From the NCBI GenBank assembly GCA_050260515.1, contig JBLNCI010000016.1:62001-126000 (forward strand): 64,000 bases of DNA. Reading direction: 5' to 3'. The notes beneath the pieces were generated by a model that worked only from the letters and a program-made list of their open reading frames with translations, had not been told where the DNA came from and searched no databases. The stretch is from DATJIG01 sp050260515. GTDB lineage: Bacteria > Pseudomonadota > Alphaproteobacteria > SMXQ01. The position numbers and the translations under genes are program-made. Of this stretch, positions 28,461 to 36,245 are shown one piece after another (the stretch's first letter is position 1; the number at the start of each line of letters is the position of its first letter).

Positions 28461-29665
28461 CGGCGACGCTCGGCGACGAGTTGGGTCACGGCTCGCGCGG
28501 GGCGAAATCCGGTGCGGTTCCCGAGCGGCTCCGCGCGCTCGACACCGACGCGGGTCAGCGTGCCACGGAACTGCGTTGCCGCCTCGATCAGCCGGGCCTC
28601 TCCGTCGACAGTCACGGCGTGCGCGACGATGCGTCCGCGCTCACGTAATGCCGACCACGCAGCTTCGAGAACGCCGGGCACCGTCACGCCCCCGCCGACG
28701 AACACCGCGTCGGGCGATGGCAAACCGGCGAGCGCCGCCGGGGCCTCTGCGGTGATGACCCGCAGCCCCGGCACTCCGAGATTGGCGGCGTTGTGAGTGC
28801 AGAAGGCCGCGCGCTCCGGGTTGCGCTCTATCGCGATCGCTTGCGTGCGCGGGGCGGCGCGAAGCCACTCCACCGACACCGACCCGCAGCCCGCGCCGAT
28901 GTCCCACAGCATCTCGCCCGCGCGGGGCGCGAGCGCGGCGAGAGCGAGCGCGCGCAGCTCGCGCTTGGTGATCTGGCCGTCATGGGCGAACGCGTCGTCG
29001 GGCAGTCCCGGAACCCGCGACAGGACGAGGGCGTCGGGAGTCGCCCGGCATTCGACGGTGATTGTGTTCAGGTCGTCGAGGCGTGCGTATTGCCAGCTTG
29101 CGGCGTCGCCGGACACCGCGCGTTCGTCGTCGGCGCCGAGTCGCTCGAAGACGGTCATAGCCGACGGGCCGTAGCCGCGTGCGGTGAGGAACGCCGCGAC
29201 GGCATTCGGCGTCGCACCGTCGGCCGACAGCACGACCAGCCGTGCGCCGGGTTCGAGATGGAGCGCGACGGTTTCCACCGGTCGCCCGCAGAGCGAGACG
29301 TGAGTGACCGACTCCTCCGGCCACAGCCGACGCGCGCAGGCGAGTGCGATCGCGCCCGGCGCGGAAATGATGCGCACGGCGTCGCCGAACCGTCGTGCCA
29401 ACGTCGCGCCGATGCCGAAGCTCATCGGATCGCCGCTGGCGAGCACCACCACCCGCCGTCCTGCCAGGGTCCCGAGGCGGTCGATGGTCGTCGCGATCGG
29501 CGAGTCCCACGCCATACGCTCGCGGCCATCGGGTGGAATGAGCGCGAGATGGCGGGCGCCGCCGACCAGAATTTCGGCGCGGTCGATGGCGTCGCGGCCG
29601 GCGGGGGCGATGGATCGGAGCCCGTCCGCGCCGATGCCGACGACGGACAGCCAAGGCTCGCTCAT
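28457..29665 (-). CDS. cobL: Precorrin-6Y C5,15-methyltransferase (decarboxylating), CbiE-CbiT fusion
   Basis: Bifunctional enzyme of 402 residues that methylates C-5 and C-15 and decarboxylates the C-12 acetate chain. The N-terminal half (about 1-200) is CbiE-like, beginning LSVVGIGADGLRSIAPAG, with VVLASGDPMSFGIGATL. The C-terminal half is CbiT-like, with the SAM site LWDIGAGCGSVSVEWLRAA and AVFVGGGVTVPGVLEAAW. Fusion is the usual CobL arrangement. It overlaps cobI and cobH by four bases each. Confidence 0.95.
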   Translation of the reverse strand: MSEPWLSVVGIGADGLRSIAPAGRDAIDRAEILVGGARHLALIPPDGRERMAWDSPIATTIDRLGTLAGRRVVVLASGDPMSFGIGATLARRFGDAVRIISAPGAIALACARRLWPEESVTHVSLCGRPVETVALHLEPGARLVVLSADGATPNAVAAFLTARGYGPSAMTVFERLGADDERAVSGDAASWQYARLDDLNTITVECRATPDALVLSRVPGLPDDAFAHDGQITKRELRALALAALAPRAGEMLWDIGAGCGSVSVEWLRAAPRTQAIAIERNPERAAFCTHNAANLGVPGLRVITAEAPAALAGLPSPDAVFVGGGVTVPGVLEAAWSALRERGRIVAHAVTVDGEARLIEAATQFRGTLTRVGVERAEPLGNRTGFRPARAVTQLVAERRR

Positions 29666-30300
29666 CGGCTACCGCTCCTCGCGAGCAATGCCAGGGCGTT
29701 CACCGCGGCGGCCGCAAGCGCGCTGCCGCCGAACGCGCCCCTGAGGGTGATGAACGGTAGCCCGCTTGCGATCAGCGCGTCCTTGGATTCGGCGGCGCCG
29801 ACGAATCCGACCGGGAAGCCGAGAACCAGGGCAGGGGCCCGGGAAGGGTCGTCAGCAACGATTTCGAGCAGCCGGAACAGCGCCGTGGGGGCGTTTCCGA
29901 CGGCGACGACCCCGCCGCAAAGACGAGCTGCCGCCTGGTCGATGGCAGCCGCCGAGCGTGTTGTCCGATCGACGCGGGCGCGCGCCTCGACCGCCGGATC
30001 GTCGAGGATGCAGAAAACCTCAACTTTTTCAGGCAGGAACGCGCGGGTGATCCCCGCCGCGGTCATCCGCGAGTCGACGATGACCGGTGCCGCTCTGCGC
30101 AGCGCCCCCACGCCGTTCTCCACGGCCCCGGCGCTCGCTGCGATGTCGCGGACGATCTCCGGCCGCCCGCACGCATGCACCAGCCGCAACGCGATGTCAT
30201 GCAGGTCCGGCGCGATGGCGGACAAGTCGGTGGCGGCGCGCGCTCGCTCGAACGACAGGCGGTAAATCGTTTCCGCGTCGCGGATCCACGCCTCGGTCAC
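29662..30300 (-). CDS. cobH: Precorrin-8X / cobalt-precorrin-8 methylmutase
   Basis: Moves the methyl group from C-11 to C-12 to yield (hydrogeno)cobyrinate. It has 212 residues. The catalytic histidine is in RLVHACGRPEIVRDIA, and the family block APALVLGFPVGFVGAAESKDAL lies in the C-terminal half. The start is a GTG overlapping the cbiX stop (GTGA). Homologues are called CobH or CbiC depending on route. Confidence 0.95.
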   Translation of the reverse strand: MTEAWIRDAETIYRLSFERARAATDLSAIAPDLHDIALRLVHACGRPEIVRDIAASAGAVENGVGALRRAAPVIVDSRMTAAGITRAFLPEKVEVFCILDDPAVEARARVDRTTRSAAAIDQAAARLCGGVVAVGNAPTALFRLLEIVADDPSRAPALVLGFPVGFVGAAESKDALIASGLPFITLRGAFGGSALAAAAVNALALLARSGSR

Positions 30301-31211
30301 GACGCTTTATCCTTCTCGTCCAGGACGCCGCGAACGTGGTGGTGATGACCGACCTGTGGCGCGCCGGTCGAGTCTTCGAAACCGATGATTTTCTCGCGGT
30401 ACTTGCAGAGGCCGCAATTGTCGGCCGCGGCGGAGGTGCCCGCCGCGGCGATGCGATCGAGCACGGTTTCGACGACCAGCGGATGATCGGCGAGATAGGG
30501 CGCGGCGAGGAACTCGACGCCCGGATGCTTCCGTGCCGCCTCTTCGGTAAGACGATAGATCCGCTTCACGAGCACGCCTGTGAACAGGAAGTAGGGGAAC
30601 ACGACGACGCGGGCGTATCCCTGCCGCGCGGCGTGTTCAAGGCCTTCGGCGATCGTCGGCTTGGCGATGCCGGAGAACGCAATCTCCGCGCGCGCCATCC
30701 CGAGCCCCTCCCACAGCATCCGCGCAAGTTTTGCGATGTTGCCGTTGGCGTCCGGGTCCGATGTCCCGCGGCCGATGACGAGGAGCAGCGTATCGGAGCG
30801 CCGGACCGATCTGGTGGCCAGCGCCTCCCCCTCCTGCACGCGATCGGCCGCTGCCGCCAGCAGCTTGGCGTCCAGCGACAGCTCGCGCCCGCAGTCGAGG
30901 CGCAGGCCGGGGCGCGAGGCGGCGAAGGTATTGACCTCCCACGGAATATCGTTCTTCACGTGGCCGGCTGCGAAGAGCATCAGCGGCTGGGCGACGATCC
31001 GGGCTGCGCCGGTGTCCGCAAGCGCCGCGAGCGCTTCCGCAAGAGTCGGGTGCGCGAATTCGAGATATCCACCGAAGACGCGCGCCCCCGGGTCCCTCAG
31101 TTGCAACGCCCGATCCGCCGCCGACACGAATCGCTCGAACTCGGCGCGCGCGTCGTCTTCGCGGCTGCCGTGCCCGCACAGGAGCACGCCGGTGGACGGG
31201 GTGGTCACCAT
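30297..31211 (-). CDS. cbiX: Sirohydrochlorin cobaltochelatase, long CbiX form
   Basis: Inserts cobalt into sirohydrochlorin at the start of the early-cobalt route. It has 304 residues, two chelatase repeats: GVLLCGHGSREDD with histidine 14 in the first, and VIGRGTSDPDANGNIAK in the second. The tail carries CGLC at 266-269 and four consecutive histidines at 289-292, the iron-sulfur and metal-binding tail of long CbiX proteins. The ATG at 31211 is used; a GTG at 31226 would add five residues. It is the first gene of the leftward overlapping corrin operon and is divergent from cobD. Confidence 0.93.
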   Translation of the reverse strand: MVTTPSTGVLLCGHGSREDDARAEFERFVSAADRALQLRDPGARVFGGYLEFAHPTLAEALAALADTGAARIVAQPLMLFAAGHVKNDIPWEVNTFAASRPGLRLDCGRELSLDAKLLAAAADRVQEGEALATRSVRRSDTLLLVIGRGTSDPDANGNIAKLARMLWEGLGMARAEIAFSGIAKPTIAEGLEHAARQGYARVVVFPYFLFTGVLVKRIYRLTEEAARKHPGVEFLAAPYLADHPLVVETVLDRIAAAGTSAAADNCGLCKYREKIIGFEDSTGAPQVGHHHHVRGVLDEKDKAS

Positions 31212-31282
31212 GACACGGCGCGCCACACAGGTGTCACCGGCGAATCGTTGACGCGCTCGCGCGCCACGGCCATGCTTCGATC

Positions 31283-32275
31283 ATGCAAGCCATCGACCTC
31301 AGCCACATCATGCGCGCGGACAGCGCGCTGGTCATGCTGATGGCGCTCGCGCTCGAGGCGGCACTGCCGCAGTCGTGGGTCTGGGAGCGCGTTCCTCATC
31401 CCGTCGCAATCCTCGGCAGCATCATCGATCGCGTCGACCGGCGGCTCAACCGCGAGACGCGGAGCTTCCGCGCGCGGATGGTGCGCGGGGCGGTGGTCGC
31501 GGTATTCCTGACGGGTCTCGCCTTCGGCGCCGGGCTCCTGCTCGATTCGCTGTTCCGCAGCATCCCTCACGGCTGGCTCGGGGAGGCCGCCGTCATCATC
31601 GTCATGCTGGCGCAGCGCAGCCTGTTCGAGCATGTGCAGCGCGTCGAGCGTCGGCTCGCGGTCGGCAAACTGGACAGCGCCCGCGCTGCGGTCGCCAAGA
31701 TCGTGGGGCGCGACGTCAACGTGCTGGACGAGCACGGCGTCGCACGCGCTTCGATCGAATCCCTCGCCGAGAATTTCTCCGATGCCGTCGTGTCGCCGAT
31801 GTTCTGGTATCTCGTCCTTGGGTTGCCGGGCCTGCTCGCGTTCAAGGCGATCAGCACGATGGACAGCATGATCGGCCACCTCACGCCGCGGTACGCGGCA
31901 TTCGGCCGGGTCGCGGCGCGCCTCGACGACGCCGCGAATTTCATCCCGGCGCGGCTCAGCGCGCTCCTGCTCTCGATCGCGGCAATGTGCGTCCCCGCCG
32001 GCCGGCCGGCCGGCGCGCTGCTCACGGCGTTGCGCGACGGTCATCGACACCGGTCGGTGAACGCCGGATATCCCGAGGCGGCCGCGGCCGGCGCGCTCGG
32101 TCTGGCGCTCGGCGGACCACGCAGCTACGGAGGCGAGACCATCGATGAGCCGTGGCTCGGCGCCGGAGGCGCGTCCGCGACCGTGACCGACATTCGCCGC
32201 GCCCTCATCCTGTACGTCGTCGCGTGCATGGCGAATGCGGCGCTCGTCGCGGGGATGCTCTATCTGACGTTGTAG
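31283..32275 (+). CDS. cobD: Adenosylcobinamide-phosphate synthase (CbiB/CobD)
   Basis: Membrane enzyme that attaches the aminopropanol arm to adenosylcobyric acid. It has 330 residues with about five hydrophobic segments. Family blocks are HPVAILGSIIDRVDRRLNR, GRDVNVLDEHGVARASIESL, ENFSDAVVSPMFWYLVLGLP and FKAISTMDSMIGH. An internal ATG at codon 10 is an alternative start. It stands alone on the plus strand between two leftward genes and converges on cobQ with ten bases between. The name follows the aerobic-pathway convention; Salmonella cobD is a different enzyme. Confidence 0.94.
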   Translation: MQAIDLSHIMRADSALVMLMALALEAALPQSWVWERVPHPVAILGSIIDRVDRRLNRETRSFRARMVRGAVVAVFLTGLAFGAGLLLDSLFRSIPHGWLGEAAVIIVMLAQRSLFEHVQRVERRLAVGKLDSARAAVAKIVGRDVNVLDEHGVARASIESLAENFSDAVVSPMFWYLVLGLPGLLAFKAISTMDSMIGHLTPRYAAFGRVAARLDDAANFIPARLSALLLSIAAMCVPAGRPAGALLTALRDGHRHRSVNAGYPEAAAAGALGLALGGPRSYGGETIDEPWLGAGGASATVTDIRRALILYVVACMANAALVAGMLYLTL

Positions 32276-32285
32276 TCGCGCACGC

Positions 32286-33755
32286 TCAGCCACCACGTGC
32301 GATCTCCAGCAGACGGTCGACGGCGATGTGCCGCTCGCAGGCCCGGGCCAGCTCGTCGAGTACCGCGTCGACTCCGGCTTCGTACTCGGTGACATGGGAT
32401 CGGCCGCCCAGGCTCTTCAACAGTTCCGCGCGGAATGCGTCGGATCCGAACAGCCCATGAAGATAGCATCCCATCACGCGGCCGTCGGCGGACACCGCCC
32501 CGTCCGGCCCCGCTTCGAGAGCCAGCATGGGCCGTGCGAGACCGGAGCCGGTGGTTCGGCCGAGGTGGATCTCATAGCCGGTGACCGGCGGTGCGCCGGC
32601 GAAACCGACCGCCTTGCCGCGGGTCTCGCCGAGGACCTTGTTCGGCGTCATGACCGTATCGATGTCGAGGAGCCCAAGGCCGTCGCTGACGCCTGAAGTG
32701 CCCTCGATGCCCTCGGGATCGGCGACGGACCGGCCGAGCATCTGGTATCCCCCGCACACGCCGATCACGCGACCGCCGCGGCGCACGTGGGCGCGGATAT
32801 CGATATCCCATCCCTCCGCCTTCAGCGCCTCGAGATCGGCGCGGGTCGCCTTTGAGCCCGCGAGGACGATCAGATCGGCATCCGCAGGGATCGGGCGACC
32901 CGCAGGGATCATCTCCAGCGCAACGTCGCTCTCCGCAAGCAACGGGTCGAGATCGTCGAAATTGGCGAGTCGCGGAAGCCGTGGCACCGCGACGACGATG
33001 CGGCCCTGTCGCGCCCGCGCAGGCCGCGACAGCGCGAGCGAGTCCTCAGCCGGCAACCGCTCCGCCGCGGCCACATAGGGCAACACGCCGAGGCAGGGCC
33101 AGCCGGTCCGCTCCTGGATCACCGTCACCGCCGGGGCGAACAGCGATGCATCGCCTCTGAACTTGTTGACGATGAATCCCTTGATCCGGGCGCGGTCGGC
33201 GGATTCGAGCAGCGCATGCGTCCCCACCAGTGCCGCGATCGCGCCTCCGCGCTCGACGTCGGCAACGAGGATGATCGGCAGGTCGGCTGCTTCGGCAAAG
33301 CCGAAGTTCGCGACATCGGACTCGCGCAGGTTGACCTCGGCAACCGACCCGGCGCCTTCGGCGAGCATGAGATCGGCGTCGGCAGCAAGGCGCGAAAAGG
33401 CCGACGTCGCGGCGCCCAGCAACTCGCCACGGATCGCGCGCCACTCGCGCGGTCGCACGCGTCCCTTCACCATACCGCCCACGACGAGCTGCGCATGACC
33501 GTCACCTTCGGGCTTGAGCAGGACAGGGTTCATGTCCGCGCTCGGCCGCACGCCTGCGGCGCGGGCCTGCAGGGCCTGGGCGCGCGCGATCTCGGCACCG
33601 CTCGCGGAGACGGCGGCGTTGTTGGACATGTTCTGGGCCTTGAAGGGGCGCACCTGGAGACCTCGGCGGGCGAACGCCCGCGCCAGCGCGGCGACGAGGA
33701 GGGTCTTGCCGGCGTCCGAGCTGGTGCCTGCGATCATGACGGCCGCGGGTTTCAT
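32286..33755 (-). CDS. cobQ: Cobyric acid synthase
   Basis: Glutamine-dependent amidotransferase (CobQ/CbiP) that amidates side chains b, d, e and g of adenosylcobyrinate diamide. It has 489 residues. The N-terminal ATPase reads MIAGTSSDAGKTLL and RPFKAQNMSNNA; the glutaminase half has the cysteine in IGVCGGYQMLGR and the histidine in GCYLHGLFGSD. The ATG at 33755 is where similarity begins. It is on its own transcript by position, with 166 bases of apparently empty sequence to the next gene upstream. Confidence 0.96.
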   Translation of the reverse strand: MKPAAVMIAGTSSDAGKTLLVAALARAFARRGLQVRPFKAQNMSNNAAVSASGAEIARAQALQARAAGVRPSADMNPVLLKPEGDGHAQLVVGGMVKGRVRPREWRAIRGELLGAATSAFSRLAADADLMLAEGAGSVAEVNLRESDVANFGFAEAADLPIILVADVERGGAIAALVGTHALLESADRARIKGFIVNKFRGDASLFAPAVTVIQERTGWPCLGVLPYVAAAERLPAEDSLALSRPARARQGRIVVAVPRLPRLANFDDLDPLLAESDVALEMIPAGRPIPADADLIVLAGSKATRADLEALKAEGWDIDIRAHVRRGGRVIGVCGGYQMLGRSVADPEGIEGTSGVSDGLGLLDIDTVMTPNKVLGETRGKAVGFAGAPPVTGYEIHLGRTTGSGLARPMLALEAGPDGAVSADGRVMGCYLHGLFGSDAFRAELLKSLGGRSHVTEYEAGVDAVLDELARACERHIAVDRLLEIARGG

Positions 33756-33921
33756 CGATCGCTGTTCGGTTGGGGCATTGCGGTTGCGTCGACGCGCCGG
33801 GCAATGCGTCGCGTTGCGCTGCATGGCGCCGGTGGCATGGCGCACTCAGGCGTTGGTGGTGTCGGGGACAGGGAAAGTACGGCGGGCCGACCGCCGCGAC
33901 AAGCGCGCCGCGGAGCGCGGG

Positions 33922-34440
33922 CTAGTTGATCGACATCACGAGGGTCAGATGCTCCTCGTACTGGCCGGCCGCCATTGTCGAGCCCGGCCGGGTCGATATC
34001 TTGAGGTCCTCGGACTTCCCGGATTTGTTGGTTTGGCTGCCGGTCTCGAGAACGGCCTTGCCGTCCTGGAACCGGACCTCCTGGCTTCCGAGGGCGAGGG
34101 TGTACGGGATCGCGCTCCCGGTCTGCTGATCGACGAGCGCCGCGGACCCGTTTTCCCTGGCGCTCTCCGACAGCACCGTCAGCGTGTAGCGGAGATTGTT
34201 GTTGGTCTGCAGCACCAGGCTGAACAGGACGAAGTCGTGGAGCGGCTGGCGCAGGTCCGCAGGCAGGACGCTCTGCCGCTGCACAAGCCGCACGCCGCTC
34301 TTGGCCGGCACGACTCCGGAGAGGTTGATCGTCTCGGCCCGCGCTTCGGTCGCGAAGCAGGCCACGACGGCTGCCGCGCAGGCGAGCAACGAGCGTCGCA
34401 AACCGCAGCTATGCAGGGTTTTTTTGCCGGGCCTCGTCAT
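33922..34440 (-). CDS. Secreted pilus-locus protein, paralogue of the MshEN-fusion protein
   Basis: Predicted 172-residue exported protein: a basic N-terminus and hydrophobic core ending CFATEARA form a signal peptide (about 1-32), followed by a domain of about 140 residues. That domain aligns with the C-terminal part of the next gene (34549-35208): both have LPADLR.PL, ALV(D/N)Q.(T/S)G(S/T)AIPY.L, QEVRF and an ending LTLV.S. The terminal pattern resembles spore-coat-U/pilin strands but lacks the cysteines of the true pilins in this locus. The ATG at 34440 is preferred over a GTG at 34458 because GGGGGGA lies six bases upstream. A minor pilus subunit is the likeliest role. Confidence 0.65.
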   Translation of the reverse strand: MTRPGKKTLHSCGLRRSLLACAAAVVACFATEARAETINLSGVVPAKSGVRLVQRQSVLPADLRQPLHDFVLFSLVLQTNNNLRYTLTVLSESARENGSAALVDQQTGSAIPYTLALGSQEVRFQDGKAVLETGSQTNKSGKSEDLKISTRPGSTMAAGQYEEHLTLVMSIN

Positions 34441-34548
34441 CGGTGTCCCCCCGGACACGCTCCGTTCCTGCGGAGCGTAACGGCGCCGTACAATAATGCG
34501 AAAATAATATTACGCCAGAGGCGGCGGAATCACCGATTCGTGTAATCG

Positions 34549-35208
34549 TTAACGTGCCGACAGCACGAGCGTGAGACGGTCGGCGTATTCCCCGGCGGGC
34601 AGGGTCGCCGACGGGTCGGTCGAGATCGCGATCGACTGCGGGTGCACGGTTTTTCCGGCTGGACGCGTCAGGACCGCGCGATCGCCCTCGAACCGGACTT
34701 CCTGATTGCCGTAGGTGAGGCGGTACGGAATTGCGGTCCCGCTGTCCTGGTTCACCAATGCCGGACGCCCGCCGCTCTGGGCCGCATCCGAGACGATGGT
34801 GATCGTGTAGGCGCCCCGGCTGTTGCTGCGTTCGGTGACGCTGGTGATGACCGCGTTCTCCAACGGACGCCGTAGATCGGCGGGCAGGATCACGTTGGCC
34901 TGGGACAGCTGCACCGAGCTCACCGCAGGAATTTCCCCCCGGATGTTGAGCACCGCGCTGCCGGCGATCGAGGCAGCGGGTTGGAACGCGAGCATCGCGA
35001 GGCCGAGCACGCCGCGGGCTGCCCAGCGGCGTTGCTCGGCGAGCGCCGATTCCAACTGACGGCTGGTGATGACGCCCGCTTCGACCAGGATTTCGCCGAG
35101 GCGCGTGCGCGACGTCGCTTGCCGGGCCAGCGCATGCTGCACCTGGTCGCGCGTCGCGAGCCCGAGCTTGACGAGGATCTCGCCGAGTCTAGGGATTTGT
35201 TCGGCCAT
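34549..35208 (-). CDS. MshEN-like (c-di-GMP-binding type) repeats fused to a pilin-like domain
   Basis: Predicted 219-residue protein with an unusual layout. Residues 7-30 and 36-59 are two 24-residue motifs separated by five residues. Each starts RLGEILV, has a glycine at position 10 and ends in a Leu-rich A-L-A-(R/E)-Q. This is the spacing and pattern of the MshEN domain that binds c-di-GMP in pilus and type II secretion ATPases. A hydrophobic segment (about 66-82) follows, then a domain homologous to the neighbouring 33922-34440 product (LPADLRRPLE, GTAIPYRLTYGNQEVRF, LTLVLSAR). No cysteines. The ATG at 35208 has GGAG six bases upstream. A cytoplasmic sensor, one membrane span and an outside domain is the inferred topology; c-di-GMP binding is untested. 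Confidence 0.7.
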   Translation of the reverse strand: MAEQIPRLGEILVKLGLATRDQVQHALARQATSRTRLGEILVEAGVITSRQLESALAEQRRWAARGVLGLAMLAFQPAASIAGSAVLNIRGEIPAVSSVQLSQANVILPADLRRPLENAVITSVTERSNSRGAYTITIVSDAAQSGGRPALVNQDSGTAIPYRLTYGNQEVRFEGDRAVLTRPAGKTVHPQSIAISTDPSATLPAGEYADRLTLVLSAR

Positions 35209-35296
35209 CGCGCGCTCCGTCACGTCGTCGATGCGACGGTACCGAGCGGCGGATTAACAGGTTGCTAAAGGGCGTGGTTAACGCCGTGCGCGACGA

Positions 35297-36235
35297 TCAA
35301 TACGTGGACAGCGTGATCGTCACGACGTCGCGGTACTCGCCTGCGGATTGCGTATCGACGGTGCCGAGCGTGAAGTTGAAGCTGTGTTGCCAGCCGCTCG
35401 CGGTCGTGGGGTTGGTGCGGACGCCGACCGGGAACGGGACGCCGCGAAACAGCGGAATCGTGTATCCGTCGACCTGCATGGTGTATCGGATGACGTCGGT
35501 CTCCGCGGCATCGAGGTTCTCGAGCTGTCCGCCGTTCTGGGATTCCGCGAACAGGATGTAGCGGGTATTCGATCGTGCCCACAGGGAGACCGCGCCGGTC
35601 GCGCCGGTCCGGGCGGGATCGAATCGCAACGTCGTCGAGCGCGACGCGAGATCGAAGCTTCCGCCGGTGAAGGAGAGCTCGCTCACCGTCGGCACCTTGG
35701 CCTTGAAGCTGATCGTCTTCGTGTCGTTGAGGATCGGCTGAGCCACGGTCCCTTCGTAGAGCCGGATCTCGATCGTGTCCTCGTACTCACCCGGCGTCGC
35801 GATCTGCAGCGGCGGAATGCTGAGGTAGAACTGCATCGCGACCGTCTGCTTGTTGCTGATGACGCCGCTCAGCACCTCGCTGGAGGCCGCCTCGGGCGTG
35901 TCGCGCAGAATCGTGCCCAGCGTGTTATCGCGATAGATCTGGTACGAGAGCGTGTCGTAGTCATCGCTCAGCACGCGGCGCCCGGGGTCCCGGCTCGATC
36001 GCGAGACGACGCCGACGAAGAACGAGCACGAGCTTCCCTCGCTCTCGACCTTGAAGTTGACGGCCTGCGCCAGTGTGGACCCGTCGAAGGCTCCGTAGCC
36101 GGCGCCGGTCGCGCCACGCCACTGCACGCTCGACAGGTCCTGCAACTCGAGGTTGCATTTCGCCTCGGCGACATGCGCGCCGGCGAGGAGCGTACCCGCG
36201 AACAGGATCCAGAACATCAAGCGACGGGGAGACAT
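35297..36235 (-). CDS. Two-domain spore-coat-U-type tip protein of the chaperone-usher pilus (CsuE-like)
   Basis: Secreted 312-residue protein with a signal peptide (about 1-25, ending AHVAEA). Two spore-coat-U-like halves are apparent: residues about 26-170, ending GEYEDTIEIRLYEG, and about 185-312, ending GEYRDVVTITLSTY. The first half has two cysteines (AKCNLELQDL, GSSCSFFVG). Length, domain count and position after the usher match the tip adhesin of archaic Csu-type pili. The usher stop and this start are ten bases apart, so they are cotranscribed. Confidence 0.78.
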   Translation of the reverse strand: MSPRRLMFWILFAGTLLAGAHVAEAKCNLELQDLSSVQWRGATGAGYGAFDGSTLAQAVNFKVESEGSSCSFFVGVVSRSSRDPGRRVLSDDYDTLSYQIYRDNTLGTILRDTPEAASSEVLSGVISNKQTVAMQFYLSIPPLQIATPGEYEDTIEIRLYEGTVAQPILNDTKTISFKAKVPTVSELSFTGGSFDLASRSTTLRFDPARTGATGAVSLWARSNTRYILFAESQNGGQLENLDAAETDVIRYTMQVDGYTIPLFRGVPFPVGVRTNPTTASGWQHSFNFTLGTVDTQSAGEYRDVVTITLSTY

Positions 36236-36245
36236 CGGGCGTCCG

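Noticed and set aside
33756..33921. Riboswitch or small gene upstream of cobQ
   Set aside because: No B12 box, no stem layout and no frame with plausible codon use were seen in these 166 bases.
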